64,000 nt of DNA, taken from the NCBI RefSeq assembly GCF_003992615.1, contig NZ_RZMY01000002.1:46937-110936 (forward strand). The letters are read 5' to 3'. The translations under genes were made by a program, and so were the position numbers. The DNA is from Flagellimonas beolgyonensis. GTDB lineage: Bacteria; Bacteroidota; Bacteroidia; Flavobacteriales; Flavobacteriaceae. The notes beneath the pieces are model-generated. The model was not told the DNA's origin. It saw only the letters and a program-made list of their open reading frames with translations, and made no database searches. Of the stretch, positions 46,686-54,135 are shown piece after piece (position 1 is the first letter of the stretch; each line of letters opens with the position of its first letter).

Positions 46686-47042
46686 ATGGCGCCTTGGCAT
46701 TTGTACTTGATGGCTGGAATTTATGTATTGGCGGGGTTTATGCATTTCATCAAACCTAGGATGTATGAACGCATCATGCCCAATTATCTACCATTTCCGA
46801 AAACCTTGGTGTACCTCAGCGGAATCGTTGAAATAGTTTTGGGTTTTGCGTTATGCTTTGAAGCTACAAGAACCTTGGCCATATTTGGCATTATTTTGAT
46901 GCTGGCTGCGTTCTTGTCCGTGCATTTTTATATGTTGACCGACAAAAAAGCGGCCATGGGATTGCCCAAATGGGTTTTGATCCTGCGAATTCCCTTGCAG
47001 TTTGGGCTGATGTATTGGGCCTACTCATACACACTACTTTAA
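46686..47042 (+). CDS. Small DoxX-like membrane protein
   Basis: A 118-residue protein with four membrane segments (LYLMAGIYVLAGFMHFI, LVYLSGIVEIVLGFAL, LAIFGIILMLAAFLSVHFY, PLQFGLMYWAYSY), resembling DoxX/MauE-type proteins. It follows the six-segment protein by 3 bp. Its 3' end overlaps the convergent anti-sigma gene by nine bases. Confidence 0.82.
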   Translation: MAPWHLYLMAGIYVLAGFMHFIKPRMYERIMPNYLPFPKTLVYLSGIVEIVLGFALCFEATRTLAIFGIILMLAAFLSVHFYMLTDKKAAMGLPKWVLILRIPLQFGLMYWAYSYTLL

Positions 47043-47450
47043 TATAAGATCCTGTTCCAACTGTTTTTTGAGCCAAGGCAGCTGCACAAAAAATAGGACT
47101 CCGAACAAAAGTACGGCATACAAAAGCACGTTGGAAGAGGTGTACTGTTCCATCCAACTCCAAATGGGTTGGAAATTGGGCTCCCATTGCAGCTGATCGA
47201 ACCAGCCCTCGGTAGATTGCCCACCGAATTTGAGCACCACAAAAGCCATCAATGCGGCAAATGCAATGAAGACCCCCACTAAAACCGGTTTGGACAACAA
47301 AGGTTTGTACTGGTATACCGCTTTGGCGGATTCAGTCTCAATTTTTTGCAAAATGTTTGCAGTAAAGTCTTTGGATGGGGATTCCAAGGGAGCTTCGCCC
47401 ATGATCCTGTCCAAAAATTCTTCCCATTTTTTATCTTCTTGCTTATCCAT
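47034..47450 (-). CDS. Putative membrane anti-sigma factor
   Basis: A 138-residue protein with a cytoplasmic N-terminus (WEEFLDRIMGEAPLESPSKD), two membrane segments (about 55-74 and 107-124) and a short periplasmic loop between them. Its ATG lies inside the last codons of the ECF sigma gene (ATGGATAA, 8-bp overlap), the classic layout of a sigma/anti-sigma pair. It lacks the HxxxCxxC zinc motif of ZAS anti-sigma factors, so the mechanism would differ. The anti-sigma role is inferred from position and topology. Confidence 0.7.
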   Translation of the reverse strand: MDKQEDKKWEEFLDRIMGEAPLESPSKDFTANILQKIETESAKAVYQYKPLLSKPVLVGVFIAFAALMAFVVLKFGGQSTEGWFDQLQWEPNFQPIWSWMEQYTSSNVLLYAVLLFGVLFFVQLPWLKKQLEQDLILK

Positions 47451-48021
47451 TGTTATCAAGCATTTCTCGTTCCATACTTTGTTCCATGGTCGCGGCCAGC
47501 TTTTTTCGGGCCCGAAACAGTCTTACTTTGATGGTATTCACGGAAAGTCCCAAGGTCTTCTCCATTTCCACCAAGTTTTTCTCTTCAAAATAGAAGAGGG
47601 TGATCACTGCGGCATCCTCTGCCGGTAGTTTGGCCAAACAGGCATTGATCAATGCCGTGCGCTCGGCTTGCATCATTTTGTCCAATGCGTCGTCCAGTTC
47701 GGAAAAAGCAACCTCCTTAATGTAATCCACATCTACATGCAAACGCTCTTTTTTATATTTTTTGATGCGATCTAGGCAGGTATTGTATGCGATGCGATAC
47801 ACCCAAGTGGACACCTTGGAATCTCCTTTAAAGGTTTCCAGTGCATTGAATATTTTAATGAACGTATCCTGAGCTGCCTCCTCCGCTTCGTCCCTATTTC
47901 CCAATAACCGCAAGGCCAAGGTGAAGACCAAATCTTTATATTGGTCCACAAAAACGGAATAGGCCCGGGTATTCCCTCGACGTATTTCCGAAATCAGTTC
48001 TTGTTCCTTGTTGGTCAGCAT
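47443..48021 (-). CDS. ECF-type RNA polymerase sigma factor
   Basis: A 192-residue sigma-70-family ECF factor. Region 2 is YKDLVFTLALRLLGNRDEAE with AQDTFIKIFNALETFKG; region 4 contains AVITLFYFEEKNLVEMEKTL and LSVNTIKVRLFRARKKL. There is no extension for an additional signalling domain. A GTAACC-N16-CGTC site lies directly before its ATG and an identical one faces the divergent DUF6249 gene, indicating autoregulation. The overlapping downstream gene is the putative anti-sigma factor. Confidence 0.95.
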   Translation of the reverse strand: MLTNKEQELISEIRRGNTRAYSVFVDQYKDLVFTLALRLLGNRDEAEEAAQDTFIKIFNALETFKGDSKVSTWVYRIAYNTCLDRIKKYKKERLHVDVDYIKEVAFSELDDALDKMMQAERTALINACLAKLPAEDAAVITLFYFEEKNLVEMEKTLGLSVNTIKVRLFRARKKLAATMEQSMEREMLDNNG

Positions 48022-48030
48022 TGCACATTG

Positions 48031-48056
48031 GACGCCAAATGTTCCCCGGAGGTTAC
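48031..48056 (-). promoter_or_regulatory. Candidate autoregulated ECF promoter of the sigma operon
   Basis: Minus strand GTAACC (48051-48056), 16 bp, CGTC (48031-48034), nine bases before the ATG. -35 AAC-type and -10 CGTC-type elements are typical of ECF promoters. Confidence 0.6.
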
Positions 48057-48082
48057 CGAAAATCCATTTTTTATAAAATTAT

Positions 48083-48108
48083 GTAACCTGGTGCAATAAA
48101 CCATCGTC
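48083..48108 (+). promoter_or_regulatory. Candidate ECF promoter of the DUF6249 gene
   Basis: GTAACC (48083-48088), 16 bp, CGTC (48105-48108), followed by ATAGG. It mirrors the divergent sigma promoter exactly in both elements and spacing; the gene starts 46 bp downstream. Confidence 0.6.
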
Positions 48109-48154
48109 ATAGGCTATGAACAAATTAATTGAATAATCATTAAAACGAATTGTC

Positions 48155-48508
48155 ATGGGATCTGAAGTAATCATTTTACCAGTAATTTTTGGGGTCATCT
48201 TCGCGATTGCCTACCTCTATTTTTCAACACGAAACAAAGAACGCTTGGCCTTGATCGAAAAAGGGGCCGATGCCAGCATCTTTGTCCGCGGAAAGCGGGA
48301 TGCCGCCGCTCCTTTCTGGAAAGTTGTCATTTTGAACATTGCCTTGTTGCTCATCGGTATCGGAACGGCCATCTTTGTAGCGTCCATATTGGTGTACAGC
48401 TTTGGAGTAGAAGAGGAAGTAGCTTATCCAGGTACCATCTTCTTGTTGGCAGGTGTTGGGCTTTTGGTTGGTTTTACAATGACCAAGCGCTTGGAAAAAG
48501 AGGATTAA
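48155..48508 (+). CDS. DUF6249-like small membrane protein
   Basis: A 117-residue inner-membrane protein with three membrane segments (ILPVIFGVIFAIAYLYF; VVILNIALLLIGIGTAIFVASIL; GTIFLLAGVGLLVGFTM) and a conserved NKERLALIEKGAD stretch after the first one, as in DUF6249. Function unknown. It is divergent from the ECF sigma gene and shares its promoter sequence, so it is probably a member of that regulon. Confidence 0.8.
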   Translation: MGSEVIILPVIFGVIFAIAYLYFSTRNKERLALIEKGADASIFVRGKRDAAAPFWKVVILNIALLLIGIGTAIFVASILVYSFGVEEEVAYPGTIFLLAGVGLLVGFTMTKRLEKED

Positions 48509-48528
48509 TCCTAAAAAAACAAAATGGG

Positions 48529-48557
48529 AACCACCGCCTACCGCGGTGGTTTTTTTA
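48529..48557 (+). terminator. Terminator of the DUF6249 gene
   Basis: AACCACCGC and GCGGTGGTT form the stem, followed by TTTTTT. Its T tract runs straight into the MOSC promoter box. Confidence 0.9.
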
Positions 48558-48563
48558 TTTTTG
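48556..48563 (+). promoter_or_regulatory. -7 box (TATTTTTG) of the MOSC gene
   Basis: TAnnTTTG match starting at the end of the upstream terminator's T tract and five bases before the MOSC ATG, implying a leaderless mRNA. Confidence 0.55.
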
Positions 48564-48568
48564 GTACT

Positions 48569-49201
48569 ATGAAAGTTATCTCCACCAATCTCGGCCAGTC
48601 TACAACCATCTCTTGGAATGGAGAAGAGACCACGACCGGCATATACAAATATCCTGTAAACGAACCACTTTTTCTTGACTCGCAACAAGTGACCAAGGAC
48701 ACAATTGCCGACCTAAAAGTACATGGTGGTGAATTTAAGGCGTGCTATCTGTTCTCGGCCGACCACTATGCATATTGGAAGGAAAAATATCCGGATTTGG
48801 ACTGGGATTGGGGCATGTTTGGGGAAAACCTCACTGTGGAAGGTTTGGATGAAACCTCGTTAAGGGTGGGCAACATCTACAAAATTGGTACAGCCTTGGT
48901 TCAGGTTACCCAGCCCAGGGAACCCTGTTATAAATTGGGCATCCGTTTTGGCAACCAAGGCATTTTAAAGGAATTTATCGAGCATGGCCATCCTGGCACT
49001 TATGTTCGTGTTTTGGAAAAGGGACAGGTGACCAAGGGTGATGAACTGCAATTAGTGGAAACTGCCAAAACACCACTGACGGTACAACAACTGTACAGAT
49101 TGATCGTTGCCAGGGACAAAGACAAAGTTCACCTTCAATGGGCCGTGGAAAATGAAGCCATTCCTCTAGGCAAAAGGGAGAAACTAAAGAAATACGCATA
49201 A
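48569..49201 (+). CDS. MOSC-domain protein
   Basis: A 210-residue cytoplasmic protein of the MOSC family, whose sulfur-carrier domains relate to molybdenum-cofactor sulfuration. The conserved core is LKVHGGEFKACYLFSADHYA, FGENLTVEGLDE and VTQPREPCYKLG, with the expected Cys. YiiM-like members detoxify N-hydroxylated compounds. The ATG at 48569 is used because a promoter box lies four to five bases upstream; the longer frame begins inside the preceding terminator. Confidence 0.92.
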   Translation: MKVISTNLGQSTTISWNGEETTTGIYKYPVNEPLFLDSQQVTKDTIADLKVHGGEFKACYLFSADHYAYWKEKYPDLDWDWGMFGENLTVEGLDETSLRVGNIYKIGTALVQVTQPREPCYKLGIRFGNQGILKEFIEHGHPGTYVRVLEKGQVTKGDELQLVETAKTPLTVQQLYRLIVARDKDKVHLQWAVENEAIPLGKREKLKKYA

Positions 49202-49224
49202 AAAAAGGGGGCCTCTCGACCCCC
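49200..49224 (-). terminator. Weak terminator after the secreted hypothetical gene
   Basis: Minus strand GGGGG and CCCCC form a short stem followed by seven T, 27 bp after the gene end. It overlaps the MOSC stop codon. Confidence 0.6.
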
Positions 49225-49251
49225 AATGCACATAAAAATTAACTAAACAAA

Positions 49252-49629
49252 CTATCTTACCTCCATAGTTTCTTTGTAGGTACCAAATTTGTCCACTACA
49301 ACTATGGTATATTTACCTTCATAGGCCTTCTCAAAGTTGAATGCTTTTTCAACAACCACTTCACCATCGATGGCCTCGTCGAATACCAATCTTTTTTGTT
49401 CATCATATACTTTAAGAAGCACTTTCCCTTGGGAAACGTTCAAAAGGTTCATCATTACTTTCTGACCTTTTTTCACAAATACGGGGTCAAGGTTTACCTT
49501 AACAAGGTTCTTTTCCACTTCGTATTTGGCAGCACCTTTTTTACCAAAATCGGCTGCATCTGTGTTCGCCAACCCGATTGCACTTACCAAAAGGGCCGCT
49601 GCTACTGTTAAATTCTTTACTGATTTCAT
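49252..49629 (-). CDS. Secreted Ig-like hypothetical protein
   Basis: A 125-residue exported protein: signal peptide (MKSVKNLTVAAALLVSAIGL, cleaved near NTDA), then a beta-rich domain (GKVLLKVYDEQKRLVFDEAI, YEGKYTIVVVDKFGTYKETM). The mature part resembles the small Ig-like sandwich seen in Bacteroidota secreted proteins of the DUF3244 type, but it has no lipobox and no T9SS tail. Probably a periplasmic protein of unknown function. Confidence 0.78.
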   Translation of the reverse strand: MKSVKNLTVAAALLVSAIGLANTDAADFGKKGAAKYEVEKNLVKVNLDPVFVKKGQKVMMNLLNVSQGKVLLKVYDEQKRLVFDEAIDGEVVVEKAFNFEKAYEGKYTIVVVDKFGTYKETMEVR

Positions 49630-49750
49630 AACTCAAGCTTTTTTTAAGATTACGATACAAATGTATGGTGCAATGAGGGACAGGAACACCACTCGATTTT
49701 CCAGTTTATGTGCAATTTTAACCATTTCGAGGTGTTAAAAACTCTTAAAT

Positions 49751-49775
49751 GGTAAAATACCATATATTTGTGGTA
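49751..49775. promoter_or_regulatory. AraC promoter with overlapping GGTA/TACC dyads
   Basis: GGTA-AAA-TACC (49751-49761) overlaps TACCA-N8-TGGTA (49758-49775), and the eight bases between the latter arms are the -7 box TATATTTG (49763-49770). A regulator bound here would cover the promoter of the AraC gene 58 bp downstream. Autoregulation is inference. Confidence 0.5.
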
Positions 49776-49832
49776 ATTTTGTAGATATAACCACTCCTTG
49801 AACCACCCTAACTTTACAGTACAAAACAAAAA

Positions 49833-50711
49833 ATGGCACAAATGATTCAAAAACCGGCATTTGAAGCAATTGCACCTAGTTTTGGGCACTCATTCACTTT
49901 TCAGAAATTCAATGAAAACAATGAGAACAAAAACAATGGTTGGCATTACCACCCCGAATTGGAGTTGGTGTACGTGAACGGTGGGTCCGGTAAAAGACAG
50001 ATAGGCAGCCATGTGTCCTATTATAGGAACGGAGACTTAATACTGATTGGTTCCAATTTGCCCCATTGCGGGTTTACCGATAAACTCACCGGAAACAAAA
50101 GTGAGACCCTGATACAGATGAAAGCGGATTTTTTGGGCAGTGATTTTTTCAACATCCCAGAAATGAAGAACATCCAAAAACTGTTTGAAGTGGCCAAAGG
50201 AGGTATTGCGTTTTATGGCAAGACCAAGATGAAGGTGGGCGAAAAAATGGAGATATTGGAATATCAGACCGATTTTCAACGCTTATTGTCCATTCTTAAT
50301 ATATTGAACCAACTGGCCACCTCGGATGAGATGCACGTATTGAATGCGGAAGGATTTTCCCTGGAAACGGAGGTGAAGGACAACGATAGGATCAATATAG
50401 TGTTCAACCACGTAAAGGCCCATTTTAAGGAAGACATCAGTTTGGAGCAAATTTCCGATATGGTCAGCATGACGGTACCTTCCTTTTGTAGGTACTTTAA
50501 AAAAATCACCAATAAAACGTTTACGCAATTTGTAAATGAATACCGATTGGTGCATGCTTCCAAATTATTGGCCGAACAGCCCATCAGTATAACACAGGTT
50601 TGCTACGATAGTGGATTCAACAATTTTTCCCACTTCAACAAGTCCTTCAAAGCATTTACCGGACAAAATCCTTCAGAGTACCGCAACCAATTGAAAACGG
50701 TTTTGCAATAG
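49833..50711 (+). CDS. AraC-family transcriptional regulator
   Basis: A 292-residue regulator with a cupin-like sensor domain (NGWHYHPELELVYVNGGSGK) and a C-terminal double helix-turn-helix (DISLEQISDMVSMTVPSFCR and QVCYDSGFNNFSHFNKSFKA, ending TGQNPSEYR). Such AraC proteins usually respond to sugars or stress; the ligand is unknown. Transcribed alone; its promoter region carries dyad repeats that could be its own operator. Confidence 0.93.
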   Translation: MAQMIQKPAFEAIAPSFGHSFTFQKFNENNENKNNGWHYHPELELVYVNGGSGKRQIGSHVSYYRNGDLILIGSNLPHCGFTDKLTGNKSETLIQMKADFLGSDFFNIPEMKNIQKLFEVAKGGIAFYGKTKMKVGEKMEILEYQTDFQRLLSILNILNQLATSDEMHVLNAEGFSLETEVKDNDRINIVFNHVKAHFKEDISLEQISDMVSMTVPSFCRYFKKITNKTFTQFVNEYRLVHASKLLAEQPISITQVCYDSGFNNFSHFNKSFKAFTGQNPSEYRNQLKTVLQ

Positions 50712-50718
50712 GGGAATA

Positions 50719-51501
50719 TCAATCAAAAAGATCGTTTAGCACCTTGGCCAAACGCAATCCACCTTTTTGGAGTTGTTGGAACAAGAGGTCGTTGTAGTCA
50801 TAGGTGTATCGGTAACCCAATTTTTCACCTACTTTGACCGAATCATACAATTCGCCGCAAATTTTGTGCGATTCGTCCACCCAGTCGTAAATGGTGCCTG
50901 CTTGAATTTGCTTGCGCTCCTTTTTTGAAACCCTGTCCAATTCGGAAGCCAACTCTGTATAGGTCATGCCATAGGATTCTATTAAATCCCTGTCCCAAAC
51001 ACGGTGCAGGTTACTCCCTTGGCCAAACCATTGTACTTGAATATCGTTGCCGCCTTTATCCTCTGCCCTACTGGCATGCATGGGCTGGTGCAGATCTCCT
51101 ATAAGATGGATCAGCATTTTTAAGTGGAACACCCTATCTTTCCTGCTTCTATTTTCGTCTTTCACTACCGCCTTACATTCCTCGATTGCCATAATAATAT
51201 CGCCATATTTGCTTTTCTCAGAATCTTCATAACGCATACCCAACGGGTAGTTCACATAATGCCAGGCGGAATACTTGGAAAAAGCACGGTCTGCCTTAAT
51301 ATCATCGGCATAAGTAGATACAAAAGCCAGGCTATGGCCATCCAATAAATCATTCAATGCTCTTTTTGCCTTGCCGTTCAAATGATTTTGTGCAATTTGT
51401 CCCGTTACACGGTGTCCTCTTTTGCTCCAAACGGTATTGCCAAAGTTGAGCATGGGCACCAAAAGAAAAAGTATCAGGATTTTTTTTAAAGGATGATTCA
51501 T
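50719..51501 (-). CDS. S1/P1-type nuclease
   Basis: A 260-residue secreted zinc nuclease with a signal peptide; the mature protein likely begins near W26 (VWSKRGHRVTGQIAQNHL), the Trp that caps the zinc cluster in P1 nuclease. Other zinc ligands are in HYVNYPLG, HLIGDLHQPMHAS and DKGGNDIQVQWFG. It degrades single-stranded DNA or RNA and may serve phosphate or nucleotide scavenging outside the cell. Converges on the AraC gene with a 7-bp gap. Confidence 0.93.
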   Translation of the reverse strand: MNHPLKKILILFLLVPMLNFGNTVWSKRGHRVTGQIAQNHLNGKAKRALNDLLDGHSLAFVSTYADDIKADRAFSKYSAWHYVNYPLGMRYEDSEKSKYGDIIMAIEECKAVVKDENRSRKDRVFHLKMLIHLIGDLHQPMHASRAEDKGGNDIQVQWFGQGSNLHRVWDRDLIESYGMTYTELASELDRVSKKERKQIQAGTIYDWVDESHKICGELYDSVKVGEKLGYRYTYDYNDLLFQQLQKGGLRLAKVLNDLFD

Positions 51502-51616
51502 AGTTTTTGCTTGTAAAGGGTTTCCAAAAAGGTGTTCAAGCTACAAATTTTCCATTTCATTTTACCAAAGAACAAATGCATGCTGTTTTTTGGGATTTTT
51601 TTAACTATCTATCTTG

Positions 51617-51624
51617 TACTTTTG
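51617..51624 (+). promoter_or_regulatory. -7 box (TACTTTTG) of the DUF5916 gene
   Basis: TAnnTTTG match 23 bp before the ATG at 51647. Confidence 0.5.
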
Positions 51625-51646
51625 AAAAACCGACTAAACTGAACCA

Positions 51647-53848
51647 ATGCCTTTTTTCCGTTATGTAGTTGTTCTACTACTACTACTTCCTATTGCGCTC
51701 TTTGCGCAAGAAGACCAAAAAACCTTCACGGTACGTTATACCAACGACATACTAAAAATTGATGGTATTCTCGACGAACCCATTTGGGAGATGGCGGAAA
51801 GCGCCGGTGCTTTTCATCAGTATTTTCCATCGGATACCACCTTGGCCGCACAGCAGACCGATATTCGAATGCTGTACAACAATACCACCTTATATATTGC
51901 GATCAAACTGAACACGGAAGGGGACGACTATGTGATTCCCTCCTTGCAAAGGGATTACAGGGCTGGTGGCAACGACAACATCAGCTTACTGTTCGATACC
52001 TTCAATGATGGTACCAATGCCTTCCTTTTCGGGATGAACCCGTATGGTGTTCGCAGGGAAGCCTTGATTTCCAACGGAGGTTCTGGTCGGGATAATTTCA
52101 CTACCTCCTGGGACGTAAAATGGCAAGGGGAAACCAAGTTATATGATGGTTATTATGTATGTGAAATTGCCATTCCACTTACCTCCTTTAAATTTAAACA
52201 GGGGGAGACCAAGTGGCGGTTCAACAGTTACCGGTTCGATATGCAGACCAACGAGACCAGTACCTGGATCAAAATACCTCAAAACCAATTGATCTACAGC
52301 TTGGCCTTTATGGGCGATATGGTCTTTGAAAAGCCTTTGGGAAAATCAAGGACGCCCTTGGCCCTAATCCCTTATACAACAGGACTTATCAGCAAGGATT
52401 TTGAGACCGATGCCAGCGAAAGTAAAATTAATTTTGGCGGTGACGCCAAAGTATCCATTGGCAACGGAATGAACCTTGATGTGACCATCAACCCCGATTT
52501 TTCAAACGTAGAAGTGGACAATTTGGTGGTAAACCTGAGCCGATTCGAAATTTCGTTACCAGAAAGAAGACAATTTTTTATTGATAACAGTGACCTCTTT
52601 GGATCTTTTGGCAGCCAACGGGATGCCAACCCCTTTTTCTCCAGAAGGATAGGAATTGCTGAAAATTTGGATGGAGAGACGATTCAAAATGGAATTATTG
52701 GTGGGGTTAGGCTCAGTGGAAAACTTACCGAAGATTGGCGTATGGGGTTATTGGCCATACAAACGGAAGCGGACGAAGCCAACGAAATAGCGAGCAACAA
52801 CAATACGGTACTTGCATTTCAAAAGAAAATGTTTGCTCGATCCAATCTCAGTTTCTTATTTGTGAACCGTCAAACCTTTGACGAATATGATTTTTTGGAA
52901 GAGACCGATCGTTACAACCGTGTGGTCGGATTGGATTATAATCTAGCTTCCGCCAACAACACATGGTTTGGGAAATTTTACTACCACCAGGCCTTTGCCC
53001 ACGACATAGGTAGCAGAAATGCTTCAGGAGGTTTCAACCTACAGTATAATTCACGCTATCTCAATTTTGGATTGAACAGCAACTTTGTAGGCAATGATTT
53101 TCGTTCCGATTTGGGGTTTGTGCGCAGACAGGACATTGTGGCGGCAAGACCATTTGTGGAAATCAATTTTTGGCCTACAAGGGGCAAATTGAATTCCCAC
53201 GGGTTTCGATTCAATCCAAATGCCATTTGGAGACCTACCTTGGATTATCAAAATACGGACTATAACATCTTTAGTTCATGGCAGGCTAAATTCAAGTCGC
53301 AAGAAGAAATCGCTGTCCGCTTATTTAACAGGTATACTTTCCTCACCGATCCCTTCGATCCTACAGGCACGGATGGAGGCACTGAATTGCCCGGCGATGT
53401 CGGCTATCATTATACCAGTTACGAAGTATCGTTCCAAAGTGATAGACGAAGGGTATTTTCCTATTCCTTGGAACCGGGATATGGCGATTTTTACAACGGA
53501 ACCCGATTTGTGTTCGAAGGCGATTTGAGCCTTCGTTTACAGCCCACCGTATTTATTTCCATGGGGGTGAATTACAACAGCATAAAGTTACCGGAACCGT
53601 ATGAAAGTGCAGATCTATGGTTGATCAGCCCTAGAATCAATATCACTTTCAATAAGTCTGTTTTCTGGTCCACCTTGGTACAATACAGCAACCAATTGGA
53701 CAATTTGGGCTTCAATTCGCGACTGCAATGGCGATTTGCTCCATTGTCAGACCTCTTTTTGGTGTACAACGACAATTACTTTGTAAATTCTTTTATGCCC
53801 CGAAATCGGTCCATCAACCTAAAATTGACGTATTGGTTGAATATTTGA
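51647..53848 (+). CDS. DUF5916 outer-membrane protein with CBM9-like domain
   Basis: A 733-residue protein. A signal peptide (to LFAQE) precedes a carbohydrate-binding-family-9-like domain (about 30-230; KIDGILDEPIWEMAESAG, LYNNTTLYIAIKL). The remainder is a beta-rich region (DUF5916) with many aromatic-ended strands finishing INLKLTYWLNI, consistent with an outer-membrane barrel. Function unknown; the CBM9-like part suggests glycan contact (inference). Confidence 0.88.
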   Translation: MPFFRYVVVLLLLLPIALFAQEDQKTFTVRYTNDILKIDGILDEPIWEMAESAGAFHQYFPSDTTLAAQQTDIRMLYNNTTLYIAIKLNTEGDDYVIPSLQRDYRAGGNDNISLLFDTFNDGTNAFLFGMNPYGVRREALISNGGSGRDNFTTSWDVKWQGETKLYDGYYVCEIAIPLTSFKFKQGETKWRFNSYRFDMQTNETSTWIKIPQNQLIYSLAFMGDMVFEKPLGKSRTPLALIPYTTGLISKDFETDASESKINFGGDAKVSIGNGMNLDVTINPDFSNVEVDNLVVNLSRFEISLPERRQFFIDNSDLFGSFGSQRDANPFFSRRIGIAENLDGETIQNGIIGGVRLSGKLTEDWRMGLLAIQTEADEANEIASNNNTVLAFQKKMFARSNLSFLFVNRQTFDEYDFLEETDRYNRVVGLDYNLASANNTWFGKFYYHQAFAHDIGSRNASGGFNLQYNSRYLNFGLNSNFVGNDFRSDLGFVRRQDIVAARPFVEINFWPTRGKLNSHGFRFNPNAIWRPTLDYQNTDYNIFSSWQAKFKSQEEIAVRLFNRYTFLTDPFDPTGTDGGTELPGDVGYHYTSYEVSFQSDRRRVFSYSLEPGYGDFYNGTRFVFEGDLSLRLQPTVFISMGVNYNSIKLPEPYESADLWLISPRINITFNKSVFWSTLVQYSNQLDNLGFNSRLQWRFAPLSDLFLVYNDNYFVNSFMPRNRSINLKLTYWLNI

Positions 53849-53909
53849 TTTATCTTGTTAGACATGAAACCTTAAAACTTTTCTAACTAAAAAAACACAA
53901 ATCATTTCA

Positions 53910-54023
53910 ATGAAAAAAGTATTTGTCTTATTGGTTCTTTTATCAGCAATAGTTTTAAATGCCTGCACCACAGAATGCGATTGTGAGGTAAAAAAGGATG
54001 GAACAATTGAATGTCCCTGCTAA
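53910..54023 (+). CDS. Tiny Cys-rich lipoprotein, 37 aa
   Basis: A 37-codon ORF. Residues 1-18 are a lipoprotein signal (MKKVFVLLVLLSAIVLNAC, Cys19). The mature part has only 19 residues and carries two CxC pairs (C23-D-C25 and C35-P-C37) plus several charged residues. That is a compact metal- or redox-active design. It lies between DUF5916 and DUF819 with no clear operon partner. No family recognised; the coding call rests on the signal peptide and cysteine pattern. Confidence 0.65.
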   Translation: MKKVFVLLVLLSAIVLNACTTECDCEVKKDGTIECPC

Positions 54024-54135
54024 ATACTGCATCAGCGATCATAACAAATACCAAACTATTCCCATTACGGAAATGACCTCAGAGATGGTCTTACCCTTTT
54101 GATTTTCCTATATTTGAGCTTCTAGCTTAAAAAAA

